DNA from: Metellina segmentata
Lineage: Eukaryota; Arthropoda; Arachnida; Araneae; Tetragnathidae
Assembly (NCBI GenBank): GCA_947359465.1
Contig: OX375877.1
Coordinates: 71,374,698 to 71,438,697 of the forward strand
Reading direction: 5' to 3'
Length of the DNA stretch: 64,000 nucleotides
In this document: positions 46,348-57,311 of the stretch, in pieces
Position numbering within the stretch: position 1 is the stretch's first letter
How the letters are laid out: every line of letters starts with the position of its first letter
Made by a program: the position numbers and the translations under genes
Notes under the pieces: model-generated
What the model was told of the DNA's origin: nothing
What the model saw: only the letters and a program-made list of their open reading frames with translations
The model's database searches: none

Positions 46348-49300
46348 TCCTAATTCTTCAGGTGTGTCATGCAATAACCCAATTCACCTAGCACCTTTTT
46401 GGACACCCGCTTTGTCAGGGGATCCGCAAGGTTCTCCTGGGATGGTACATGTTCACATTTTATGATCCCGTCGCTCACCAAGTCACGTAGGAAGAAGTAC
46501 TTTATGTCGATGTGCTTGCTTCTCTCCGAAGTTACTCGGTTCCTGGCGATGAACATAGCACCCTGGTTATCAACCAGTACCTTTTGAGGGGCGGGTGAAA
46601 ATGTCATGGACAATTCCCTCAGTAGGCTGCTGACCCACAGAACCTCTTTGGCGACGTGGCACATGGCGATGTATTCTGCTTCTGTGGATGAGAGAGCTGT
46701 GGTGCTTTGCTTCTTGCTTGACCACGAGACTGGTACACCCGCAAGGAGCAGCATGTACCCACTGAAAGACTTTCTATCACATCTGTCACTGCCCCAATCA
46801 GCGTCTGAATAGACTCAGAGGATTTCCAGTCTTCTGGAACATAAGCTTTCTATCCATTGTGCCTTTAAGATACCTCAGCATGTGTTTCACACCCCTCCAA
46901 TGCTCTTCATCTGGTCTCTCATTGAATTGGCTCATATATGTGGACGCATATGCCAGGTCAGGGCGAGTTCCACAAGCCAGGTACAGGAGGCTTCCAATGG
47001 CCTGCCTGTAAGGTGTTTTCTTCCCTAATGCTTTCCCATCTCCTGTCGTCTACTTTAGGATACTGCATGTTTGGGTCCAATGGCGTAGCTGCAGGCTTGG
47101 CCTCAGACATTTTAAATGTCTCCAGGATCTCGGTAGCATAAACGTTCCGATCAAGGGTAATGCATCCGTCATTGTGTTTCCTTATTGTCAACGATAAGAT
47201 CTGATTAGCTGGGCCGAGGTCCTTGGCAGCGAATTTTCCCTTAATCTTCTTCTTACATTGCTCTATCTCTGGAATTCTTCCAATAATGAGGAGATCGTCA
47301 ACATACACCCCAATTAGCAAACCCTTTTCACTGTGATAATATATACAAGGGTCTGCATTTGTTCTTCTCAGGCCATACTTAGTGAGGAATTCATCTAGGC
47401 ATGAGTTCCATACTCGTCCCGATTGCTTGAGACCATAGAGGCTTCTCTTCAGATGGCATACCAGGTGTTCACTTCCCTTTTCTATACAGCCCTCGGGCTG
47501 GGCCATGTATATGTCCTCTTCTAGGACTCCATTAAGATATGATGCTGTGATATCCATTTGATGAATGTCAAAATCCATTTCCACAGCTATTGCAAGCAGT
47601 ATACGTATGGATTTAAGCTTGATTACTGGCGAGAATGTTTCATTAAAATCAACACCTTGGACTTGAAGGTATCCCTTTGCCACTAGACGAGCCTTGAATT
47701 TCACACGGTTTCCCGTTTCATCCTTTTTCTTGTGAAATAACCATATGGATGATATGGTCTTGATGCCTGTTGGCTTGGGGACAAGTTCCCAGGTTTGAGC
47801 ACTTAGAAGGTTTTGTACTTCCTCGTCCATTGCTCTTTGCCACATTTGAGACTCTGAAGATGTCAAGGCTTCTTTCACAGTTTTTGGAATACATGTTTCT
47901 TCTTAACCATATCCTATTTCTTTAGCATTCTACAGGATAAAGTCATTCAGGTATTTGGGGGTTTTTACAATCCTACTTCTACTTGGTGGGAGTATTGCAG
48001 TGTCCCTTAGGTCTGTAGCAGTGCCAAAATCCACACAAGCATTTTCTTCATTTTCTATAGCATCTCCTCTGTCATCAGTTGAAGGTTGCTCACATTTATT
48101 TGGAGATATCTCCAATTCATCAGCTAATATAATTTTGTTTTGGATTTCCTCAGAGTCGGTAGTAGGTATGTTGTCTCGGTTTACTTCTTCTGATAGCACA
48201 TGCTCTATTTCTTCATTTTCTATATGGAGCACTGTGTTCTCTGTTTCTGTTGGGTTCTGAAGGCACTGTTTTGTTTTGGAAGGGAAGATGTTCTCCTCAA
48301 AGATCACGTCTCGACTGATGAAGAAATTTTTGCTCTTTAAGTCCCAAAGTTTGTAACCTTTAATGCCTTCAGGATAACCCACTAAGACACATTCTTTTGC
48401 CTTAGGCTCTAATTTGCTCTTTCTTGACATGGAGCGAACATGGCTCCAAGTTCTACATCCAAAAACTCTGATGTGGCTTAAGGTCACTTCTTTTCCTGAC
48501 CATATTCTTTCTGGTATATTTCCTTTTATTGCAGCAGATGGACATTTATTCCGGAGGAATGCTGCTGTGGAGACTGCTTCAGCCCAGAAACTTGGTCCAA
48601 GTCCAGACTCAATAAGTAGGCACCTTGTTGAGTTAATTAGAGTCTGATTCAGCCTCTCAGACACTCCATTCTGCTGTGGTGCTTCTGGAACTGTTAGTTG
48701 TCTTTGAATGCCATGTTTAGATAAATAATCATTAAATTCATTGCTTCTGTATTCACCCCCATTGTCACTTCTCAGGATTTTTATTTTTCGGTTGTGGAGG
48801 TTTTCTGTCCTATATGTCTATAGTCATCAAATTTTTTAAGGACGTCATACTTGTTTTTAATTGTATAAACCACTGTATACCGTGAAAAGTCATCTGTGAA
48901 GGCTACAAAGTAGCTGGATCCACCTAGTGATGTTGGGGTGATCTTGCCTACAACATCTGAATGTATGATTTCAAGGACCTCTTTGGCACGTGCACTTGCA
49001 GCTTTGGGTAAACTCTGACGCCTCATATTTCCTTGCACACACGTAGGACATAGTTCATTCAGTGTCGTGCATGGTGGTGTAACAGTAGTGCAGTCCAGTT
49101 TCTTAACTGCATTGTAGTGGGGGTGACCAAGTCGACGGTGCCATAATTCTTCATTATCAGTCCTTGTGATGAATGCAGAGGGTGTACTCTCTTCAATTAT
49201 GTAGAGCCTTCCTTTTATCTTGGCTGTAAGAACTGTCTATCCATTTTTCTCTATGACCTTTGCCTCTCCATCTGAAAATTCAACTCTGAATCCTCTTTCT

Positions 49301-50382
49301 TCAATTCTTCCTAAAGAGAGCAAATTTCCCCCTAGTCTTGGGATGTACAACACATTGTCAAGTGTTATATTCTTTCGGCTTTCATTGTCCTCGTGCAGGG
49401 AGAGTGTAATGTCACCTATTCCAGTGACATCTATTCTTTCAGAGTTTGCCACTTCTACTGTGGATGTGTAGCTTCTGATATTGCTGAACTTCTGTTTATC
49501 AGAGGTCATGTGCTCGGTGGCACCACTGTCCAGGATCCACAATTCTGAAACTTTTCTTCCTTCGTTTTCTGCAAATAGTGCCCAATTTGGCATGTCAATG
49601 GCAGTTTTAGCACTTCTGGTGTTTTGATGGCGAGCTTCTTCACAATTTCGGGAGATATGTCCTCATTCACCACAGCTAAAACACCTCACTTTTTTTCGAT
49701 TTTGGTCGACTTCTTCATCGCTCTTCTTTGTTGTCCACTTCTTTGATGCTGAAGGGTACTTCTTCCGACTACTGTTGAAGTCTCTGATATGAAGTGCTTG
49801 AACGTCAGGCGTTTCGATGTGAGCACTTTCATTCCTTGAGATCCTTTTTTCTTCTACCAGGAGTTTGGACTTGACTATTGCATTAGACAGGTTTGCTTCA
49901 TCTTTTTCCAAATTCATGATGAGTGACTCATAAGATTTGGGGAGTCCTATCAACATGATTAGGGCTACCTCTCTGTCGGTGAAAGCGTAGCCAGCATTCG
50001 ACAGCTTTCTATGAGTATCCATGAGCTTTCCTAAATAAGACTTCATAGGTTCCCCTAACTTCATTGTTGTGTTGAAGAAGTCCTTCATAATTTGAAGCAC
50101 ATGCAACAGTCCAAACTTCGTGTGCATTTCCTTTAGAGCATTCCAGGCTTCTCTGGCCCTAATACAGTCACCGATGTCGTCTAAAAAGGTGTCTTCGACA
50201 ATGAGAAATAGAAGGGTAATAGCTTCGTCATTTTTCCTTCTCTCATTGTCCGACATCTGCGTTCCGTATCCGGGTTCAACTGCCTCCCAGCACATCTTAT
50301 GGACCAGCGCGGCACGTGCTCGTATGGACCACCCATGGTAATTGTCACCATTGAGTTTTGGTAATCTGCAGTCGTCAGTCAT
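46348..50382 (-). pseudogene. Copia gag-pol polyprotein, interrupted
   Basis: From MTDDCRLPKLNGDNYHGW (ATG at 50382): a gag domain (UBN2-like), then a zinc knuckle CFSCGE-stop-GHISRNC. Next come the protease with WILDSGATEHM, a GAG-pre-integrase region (LWHRRLGHP), integrase (HSDVVGKI, LRSDNGGEY, PQQNGVSERLNQ), RT (KARLVAKGYLQVQG, QMDITASYLNG, and an intact catalytic YVDDLLII) and RNase H (WSSKKQSTTALSSTEAEYIA, VDNQGAMFIA, KHIDIKYFFLRD). Stops lie at 49663-49665 (inside the zinc knuckle), 49237-49239 and 47930-47932, plus one near 47905. Frame changes lie near 48.8 kb and 46.97 kb. All catalytic motifs themselves are preserved. Transcription would start in the LTR at 50.5-50.7 kb. Confidence 0.95.
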
Positions 50383-50504
50383 ATTTATCTTCTCCTGGAA
50401 GCTACGGCTGGATACTGGTCACTTCGACTTTTTTGCTTGTTTCGTCTTCAAAACGCAATCTTCTTCAATCGTCCTTTAAATCAGAGCGCTTCGTGCTGAT
50501 AACG

Positions 50505-50742
50505 TGTTAGATATGAAGAATGAACATAACTTTGTAAACTAGGTTAAATATTTATTCCATCTAGACATAAGATGATGATTCAGTTAAGGTAACGGGACGA
50601 TCACAATTTGCGTGTAACAAGCATGAGTTTACAAACAATAATAACAACATAGGATTGTTGCCAGATTCGTGGGGAAAACATGCATTAAAAACAATGTTGC
50701 CAGATACAATTTACTTACATTGGGTGACAGGCATTTCTAACA
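50505..50742 (-). repeat. 5' LTR of the Copia element
   Basis: 238 bp and visually identical to 46013-46250. Immediately inside, on the minus strand, is CGTTATCAGCACGAAGCG, the expected place of the primer-binding site. I do not recognise the tRNA it would pair with. Confidence 0.95.
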
Positions 50743-50747
50743 AAGAA

Positions 50748-51227
50748 CACATGGGAATGGCTGCAAAGGGTTACTAATGCAGTGAAACTCTAATTTTCTA
50801 AAAGGGATGCTGATGAAAACGTAGTCAATCTTGGTGTGAAGAAAATTTTACCTTTTCAATCTCAGAATCTGAACACCGTCTGTAGGATTAATTGGTTCTC
50901 TTTCCCTTTGGTTTGTTTCTGTTTGGGGACATTCAAATGAGAGAAAAGTAAGGTGTGTCATAGTTATCGTACATTCTCTTGAAAAAGAACGTGAGAAAGT
51001 GTGAAACCACTACACGAAATATTGCATTGGGACTATCATTTTTTCAAACGAAGAATTTATAAGAAAGCTGGCTCCATTTTGTTTTTGAAATAATAGAATT
51101 CCTGTGTCAACGCTCTTCCGAAATATTACGAACATCTCTTCCCAGACCGGGATTCGAACCAAGGACCAAGAAGACGTGCGTGGATAAGGGATTATTCCAA
51201 TTTCCGATACAGTTACGCTCCTTCATT
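50748..51227. other. Gene-free; one tRNA-like B box on the minus strand
   Basis: On the minus strand GGTTCGAATCCCGGTCTGGG near 51140-51160 looks like a pol III B box at the end of a tRNA-derived sequence. A paired A box is not convincing, so no tRNA is called. Confidence 0.4.
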
Positions 51228-51490
51228 ACTCGACGACACTCGATCAGTTCTTGGTTACGCACACCCACAAAGAATTGTGTATTTTTTCCAGACGTTGAGT
51301 AATAAGTTTAGTTTTGAGATATTATTCCACATTGAGTAGTGCTTAGAGATTCTGTACATTTGTTTGAAATCTCACACCCCCGGTAAGTTTAGAGTTTATT
51401 TAAAAAATACTATAAAACGTCATTAATTGTTGTTTGTGATACTTCTACCCGTTAACTAAAGCAGCTTCAAATAATTAAATGCGGGGAAAC
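51228..51490 (+). repeat. Direct repeat, copy 1 (~260 bp)
   Basis: CACAAAGAATTGTGTA, CCAGACGTTGAGT, TATTCCACATTGAGTA and AATACTATAAAACGTCATTA recur in the same order at 52177-52431, about 950 bp downstream. They may be solo LTR-like or a tandem duplication. Confidence 0.8.
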
Positions 51491-51739
51491 TTTACTATCT
51501 AACCCTGTGGTTAGGATGGACATGTTTAAACCATCCATAAATTTCTATGGAAAGGGGAGTGAGGGGAGGGGAATTATTAAATTTTGACCCAAGGTTTAAT
51601 TTATCATATAGAAAGGCGGCATATTATAGTATAGTCGGGGGGTCTCCTTCGACTATTAGTTTGTTATTTTTATGTCATTAAATTAAAACAATCAAGGTTC
51701 TGAAAAACGTGAATTTTTTTTTTGTAAAGTGTGGGGTAA

Positions 51740-51990
51740 GTTGTTGAATTTACCTCGTACTCGAAGCAACAAACACACGGGTTATTGGCGACGGTCCGGG
51801 ATCCATCGCAAATGGAAAGATTCGAGAGCAATACTTGGTAATTTGAGCCATGGTCCGATAACGAGGTCAACACCTGAGTTGGTACCCACTCTCCAAAAGT
51901 TTTACACCGCACCGAAATTCGAAAATTTGAGGCCACGACAGATTTAACGTGAACGAGTCCCCACCTGCACGACGGTCTTTTAGTTAGTTG
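51740..51990 (-). mobile_element. SINE family 1, inverted copy
   Basis: Read on the minus strand it gives the SINE body: ACGTTAAATCTGTCGTGGCC, GGAGAGTGGGTACCAACTCA, CGTTATCGGACCATGG, GATCCCGGACCGTCGCCAAT. The head is missing. It lies between the two direct repeats. Confidence 0.85.
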
Positions 51991-52176
51991 GAATTCTAAA
52001 CTCTCCGTTTGCTAATCCGCGACTCTTATCAAACAAGGTTACCGCGGCCTCTACAAGGCGGGCTATGATAAGGAAATTGTGTTTCTAATACTTTTAAAAA
52101 CCTTCTCGTAGTCACATGTTTAGCCGTGTTACACATTTCCAATGAGAAGCCAAATAATTTGTTTTGACATCCCGTG

Positions 52177-52431
52177 AACTCGACTACACTAGACCAGTTC
52201 TTAATTACGCAAACTCACAAAGAATTGTGTACTTTTCCCAGACGTTGAGTTATAAATTTAGTTTTGAGATTTTATTCCACATTGAGTATTGCTTAAAGAT
52301 TCTGTACATTTGTTTAAAATCTTACTTCTGGTAAGTTTAGTTTATTTAAAAAATACTATAAAACGTCATTAATTTGAGATGTCTCGACCCCTTAACTAAA
52401 ACAGCTCCAAATAATAAATGCGAGAGAAACA
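52177..52431 (+). repeat. Direct repeat, copy 2
   Basis: Same words in the same order as 51228-51490, with scattered substitutions and a short deletion near CTTACTTCTGG. Confidence 0.8.
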
Positions 52432-52659
52432 AAACTGAAAAGTTATTCCTATTGTACGAAAGTATCGATAGTTGATGAGACATTGACTTTTTTCAAATTA
52501 AACTTGCGTCAAATTATTTTTAAAACAATCATCGAATCGATCGAGCTCTTGCACATTTTCTCAGACGGTTGTGGGGCACAAAAAAAATCCATTCTACTGT
52601 TAGCATGTGCTTTGCATTAGTTTCTCAGAGACATTAGTTTCTACCTTGTGACCGTGATT

Positions 52660-52895
52660 TCGCAGTTCCATGTTGCGACCAATGGTCACTTACGCTAGTC
52701 CTGTCTGGGGATTTCCTGCGCTGAAACTCACATGAAAAAAACAGAATCACTCCAAAACATCACCCTTCGAATAGTTACAGACAGCCCATTATTCTACCGC
52801 AATATAAAAATTAGGGAATAACTAAACATGTACGAGATCAAAGAGTTTATAATTAAACTCAATACCAATTTCTACGCAAAACTCGTACGCAAAAC
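52660..52895 (+). pseudogene. Jockey-type LINE fragment, C-terminal RT
   Basis: Shifted frames give RPMVTYASPVWGFPALK, then ESLQNITLRIVTDSPLFYRN, INIRE-like IKIRE and LNMYEIKEFIIKLNTNFYAKLV. This is the region after the RT catalytic core in Jockey-clade LINEs (TYA-P-VWG, LR-I, YVRN, L..-I-EFI..L...FF). It is cut on the right exactly where block B copy 4 starts (52896). No catalytic residues are present, so the fragment is inert. It differs from both the CR1-like and the I/LOA-type LINEs in the window. Confidence 0.75.
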
Positions 52896-52944
52896 CGCTA
52901 TAAAGAATGAAATGGAACAAGCCACAAATTCTCTCTAAGTTTAC

Positions 52945-53495
52945 TCAAGAACTGTTTACATATCAAAACCAGCCTGCATCACACGTTCGTGATCACAGTT
53001 TATCCCTACTTTCCCTCCATCATGCTTTTCAAGAACTGTTTACAATTCAAAATCCACCTGCATCGTATGTTCATGGTCAGTTTATCCATGCTTTTCAAGG
53101 AATGTTTGAATTTCAAAACCTGCCTGCATCACATGTTTGTGGTCACAGTTCATTCCTTCTTTCCTTCCATCATGCTTTTTAAGAGTTGTTTATATAACTG
53201 CTGCGACACATGTTCATAGTCAGTTTATCCATGCTTTTCAAGAACTGTTTACATTTCAAAACCTACCTGCTTCATATGTTCGTGGTCACAGTTTATCCCT
53301 GCCTTCCCTCCATCATGCTTCTCAAGAACTGTTTACATTTCAAAAGCTGCCTGCATCACATGTTCGAGGTAACAGTTTATCTTTGCTTTCCTTCCATCAT
53401 GCATCTCAAGAGCTCTTTGTATATCTGCTGCATCACATGTTCAAGATCAATTTATCCATGCTTTCCAAGAACTGTTTACATTTCAAAACCTGCCA
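52945..53495. repeat. Minisatellite in block B copy 4 (expanded)
   Basis: It uses the same units as 27430-27845 but is about 135 bp longer, with one or two extra units (additional TTTATCCATGCTTTTCAAGA and CCTCCATCATGCTTCTCAAG units). The array length therefore varies between copies. Confidence 0.9.
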
Positions 53496-53830
53496 GCATG
53501 CCATGAACTCTGCCTCTGTCGTTGAATTGGATATGGTCTCCTGTAGCTTGCTTCACACGTAATTGCACTTCCACCGTAGAAAGAAACTACACCTCTGCGA
53601 GACCTGGGTGTTTCTGCACAGCTGTTATCTGCATCACTAAACAACATCGTGCTTATGTCATCTTCATTATTGTACACAATGCCCATATCGAATGGTATTG
53701 CAAAGATATCTTAATGTCTGCACGATTTCCCAATCAGTCTCTGTGGGGTTGTCCAACTTATGAAGCACCAAACTCACTGCATAAGTAATATCTGGTCGAG
53801 TCCCCATTGCCAAATAAAGCAAACCTGCTG
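53495..53830 (-). pseudogene. Copia RT/RNase H fragment in block B copy 4
   Basis: It is the minus-strand counterpart of 27840-28190: MGTRPDITYAV-like start, TETDWEIVQTLRYL, MGIVYNNEDD, LFSDADNSCAETPRSRRGVV, SFYGGSAITCE. It carries the same 5' and 3' cuts as copy 2, so both descend from one capture event. No complete RNase H domain remains. Confidence 0.85.
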
Positions 53831-54239
53831 ATCCATTATATCACTTCTTGGCCGGGCATGAATAAAAATATTACTGAATTTACCAAAGTGTGCGACAAAA
53901 ATAAAAGCTTTTGGTACGCAGTCATCTACCTACACACAGCAGGGCTCCTAACAAATCACCTTTTGTCACCTTTTTGACATTTTGTCACCTTTTCAGGGGT
54001 TTTAAGTTCTTAAATTCTGTTTGGAGAAGAAACATTTTTGGTGCGCAGTTAAAAAAAATTCATATTTTCTCTTAAAAAACTGGGTTTGAACGAATTCAAT
54101 TTCGAAGTGCGCGTTACGTTCCACCACAAGAATGGATTCAAAAACGTACCGTTTCAATTGTAAAAGAATACTTCACGTTGTCCGCGGTGTCTGGAAATTT
54201 TTTCAAGGCTATCAGTAAAAAGAAGCGGCGAAGTTTAAT

Positions 54240-55065
54240 GGAAGCGGCCATCTGCATGTCCGACTCGCCTTACCTAACTTGAGTGATAGAACCTTGTGTG
54301 GCACTTACGACTGACGCTTTCCTATCATAGTATTGCGTGGCGTATCATTTGGCGCGAGAGAGATTTCACCGGTCGATAGGGTCGAACAAAAGAAGGAACC
54401 CTCTTGGAGGTCAGACGCTGACAGCTCGTAAATGGTGATCGATGCCAGTGGTCACTTAAAAGGGGGATAACATCCTCCATACTCAGATCTGAGGGCGGTC
54501 TCAACAGGCCCGTTTTATTTTCGGATTCTGAAATAAGACGAGAATGGAGAGGTCAAGAGACCAGACGGATCAAGCTATTAACTCAACGTTAACCCATGAG
54601 GAGAGGTAATGCGTTTAGTACCTTTGTCATCACATGTTGCAGTTTCTATTGTGGGTCTGATTATGTCTAGAAGGTGTTGATACGTCGCGGGTAAACTCTG
54701 AAAGGACGGTGGAATTTTCAATATGTATGATAATTTACACTCGAAATTGTCTTCGTCTAAGTTTTTAAGGGGGGATAGATCATCAACCTCTCACACATTC
54801 TAAGCGCTCGAAGCTCCCCATCGAGAACCCGCACATTCCTGTCTACGGAACGGAAGCTATTCACGCGCTGCTCTCTTTGTGGCACAGAAAGGAGGCATGG
54901 AAATCTTCATGGACTTCAGCTGTTTCTTCAGAAGCTTGAGATCTGAAAGATTCCAAACCCCTCTGTAACCAGAGATTGCAAATATTTTGTCCGTCTCTGT
55001 ATCCAGAGGGTTAAATATTAAAAGAGCGTTGCAAACGTATTGAAAATCATTCTCTGTTATCATCG
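54240..55065. other. Unexplained GC-richer segment inside the hAT
   Basis: This part of the element is visibly richer in GC than its surroundings. It shows none of the N-terminal zinc finger or DNA-binding region expected upstream of the transposase core. No TIR or LTR was recognised around it. It may be a nested insertion that replaced the N-terminus. Confidence 0.4.
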
Positions 55066-56650
55066 GAAGTTGATTATTACAAATTCTTGAGTTTTTTTAG
55101 TGAAAGTCAGAAACTATTAATGACTCATTACTTTCTACCCGAAAAAAAGAACTAATTAACATTGGGACATGTAATATTCACACAATGCATAATGCTTTTC
55201 TTACAGGTCTAAAAAAGTTAGGGGAAGATGAGTCTGAACTAGTTTCTACCATTCACAGATTTTTAATCAGTGGCCTAAGCGTTGGTCAACATACAAACAA
55301 ATTCAAGAAGACTTGAAACTTCCCACTCACCATTTCATCAAGCATTGTTCAAGCAGGTGGCTAAGCCTAGAGCCAACTGCTGAAAGGTTGCTTGAACAGT
55401 GGATTGCAGTGCGAAAGTATTTCCTTGACTACATTCCAATAAAGAAGCCAAACATGATACAAAGACCAGGTTACAAAAAAATTGTTCATTTACTTAGAAG
55501 AGAAACTATAAAGGCTGAGGAGATATTTGTCGTATCAAGTGCAAGTATATTTAATCATGAGACCGAATTTCTTCAGAAAAAGGAACCTCTAATACATAAC
55601 CTTCATTCACAACTTGAATTGTTGACAAAGAACAATTTTGGATAGGATCTACAAAGAGGAATTTATTCGAGATTTGAAAATGGATAAATTGGAAGATATA
55701 TGTCCTCACAAACTGTTGCCTCTGGCTGATATTTTGATTGGAGATCAAATTTCTAGAGCGTTACAGAATGTGAGAGAGAAGGAAAGGATTTTCTTTTTTT
55801 TTCTAAGGGCTCAGAAGCATTCATTACATTGCCAGTGTTAAATATCTTTTGAAGAAGTCCTCCTTCAGTTCATCTCCTTAAAAGTTTATCCTGTCTTGGT
55901 CCTCTTGAGAGACTCAGTGGCGAGAGTGTTCGACAAGTATTAGAAGTTGCAAGAGCAATGCTATGGTATGTCCCGACAGACATACTACTGGATGAGTGGA
56001 AATTACTCCAAAGAGAATTTTAGGTAAAAAGATCTAGAATGAAGCCTATTGATGCTTACTGGAACCAGTTTTTCAGACTGCGAGATATTAGTGGTGTGAA
56101 TGCTAAGTACCCAGTTGTGTCAAAACTAATGAAGGCTGCTGTGTCACTTTCTCATGGTAGTGCTGACATTGAGCGTGGCTCCTCACCCTCAGGAAGAGCT
56201 TTGACAGGAGACAGAGCATCAATGTCAGAACTCCCACTCAATGCATTGATGACGGTTAAAAGTAGCTTGGCAAATTTTGACAATCAATCTTCTTTGGTGC
56301 CAATCGCATCAAAGCTAATGGATATGGGAAGGGTTGCATATAAAGCCTACAATGCCTATTTAGAAAATATAAAACGTAAGGCACAAGAAAAATTAGAGGA
56401 CAGGAAAGAAAAAGATAGACTGGAAGCAGAGAAAAAAAAATTAAAGCAGCTGGCAAGGAAAAGAAAGGTGATAGAAGAAGAAGAATGAAAACATAAAATT
56501 ATGCGTAAGGAAGAGGATGAGGCGTTGGACAGTGCTTCAAAACTATTAAAGGAAGCCAATGATACGCTCAAGAAGGCAATAAAAAATAAAGATTTTAAGG
56601 AAGCAGCACTTGCTAAGGCAATGTTTGAAGTAGCGGCAAATGTCTCATAA
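55066..56650 (+). pseudogene. hAT transposase, C-terminal two-thirds, interrupted
   Basis: The text starts in VDYYKFLSFFSESQKLL, then INIGTCNIHTMHNAFLTGLK (conserved His-Asn segment), HHFIKHCSSRWLSLEPTAERLLEQW (catalytic-domain landmark SRWL), VVSSASIF, KLLPLADILIG, LGPLERLSGESVRQVLEVAR, WYVPTDILLDEW. It ends with the dimerisation region YPVVSKLMKAAVSLSHGSAD-IERG and a long Lys/Glu coiled-coil tail. Frame changes occur near 55265-55300, 55640 and 55840-56030, and a TGA at 56486-56488 precedes the last 54 codons (RKEEDEALDSASKLLKEAN...). The N-terminal DNA-binding finger was not found. It belongs to a hAT subgroup common in arthropods and other invertebrates, distinct from the GTF2IRD2-like one at 6.4-8.9 kb. 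Confidence 0.9.
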
Positions 56651-57105
56651 TGCTGGTCAGCAAAGACAGACTTAATAGAATGCACATTCTTCTATTGAGA
56701 AGAAAAAGACAAAATTAATTTCAGACTTTTTTTTAACAAAAAAAATGAGACATAATCTTTTAAAGAAATGGAAGAAATTCTTCAAGCTGTGTGAAAAATG
56801 AACGAATTAAAAAATCCTAATTACGATTTTTTTATTTGTTTGTTAATATTTTAAAATGATGTACTTTTTAAATGAAGAAAATAAAAATATCCTTCCAAAG
56901 AAAGAAAAAGAAAAGATAGGGGTGGCTGGGGAGGATCTTTTTATTTTCGATCTTTATACTCGAATATATTTAGCATTATTGTTATTTGTCACCTTTGGTC
57001 ACTTTTTTCTGCTTGATTAGTCACTTTTTGTCACCTTTTTGGTTCAATTAGTCACTTTTGTCACCTTTTTAGACCTTGAAACATGTTAGGAGCCCTGACA
57101 CAAAG

Positions 57106-57311
57106 TCCAGCAGAAATGGTGACTCAAAATCCGAGATTCAAATACGTCGTCAGAGCCATCGTTACTTTATCTGCGCAGTTAAACGTCGCTAAAACACATG
57201 ACCTGTTGCAATATTAACGAAATAAAGTGACAGATAGTTAAATTCAGGATTTAATAAAGAGAAAGTAAGATAATAAGAACAGTACATCTTACTGCTCACA
57301 TACATTTTACT
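57106..57311 (+). repeat. Block B copy 4, short middle part
   Basis: It continues block B after the hAT (TCCAGCAGAAATGGTGA, TATCTGCGCAGTTAAACGTC, ACCTGTTGCAATATTAACGA) and matches 28290-28470 of copy 2. It breaks off at ACATTTTACTT. Confidence 0.9.

Larger units (their letters stand above)
46013..50742 (-). mobile_element. Ty1/Copia LTR retrotransposon, 4.73 kb
   Basis: It is bounded by two 238-bp LTRs starting TGTTAG and ending CTAACA. Flanking 5-bp words are AATAA (46008-46012) and AAGAA (50743-50747), a target duplication with one difference. The polyprotein runs on the minus strand in the Copia order gag, protease, integrase, RT, RNase H. A polypurine tract lies next to the 3' LTR. The 5' LTR is the one at 50505-50742. 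Confidence 0.96.
52896..53939 (+). repeat. Block B copy 4, left part
   Basis: It starts at the same word as copy 2 (TAAAGAATGAAATGGAACAA) and carries the minisatellite and the Copia fragment in the same order. It runs to 53939, where the hAT element begins, and resumes at 57106. Confidence 0.93.
53932..57105 (+). mobile_element. hAT transposon, 3158 bp (53940-57097), TSD ACACACAG/ACACAAAG
   Basis: The ends CAGGGCTCCTAACA and TGTTAGGAGCCCTG are perfect 14-bp TIRs. Inside each end are repeated GTCACCTTTT words (for example TTTTGTCACCTTTTTG). The 8-bp flanks differ at one base (53932-53939, 57098-57105). Block B copy 2 shows the intact target at about 28288-28295 (CTACACACAGTCCAG), which confirms insertion into block B. 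The transposase lies in the right half. Confidence 0.97.

Noticed and set aside
51120..51230. tRNA gene on the minus strand
   Set aside because: Only the B-box end is convincing; no matching acceptor stem or anticodon loop could be drawn.
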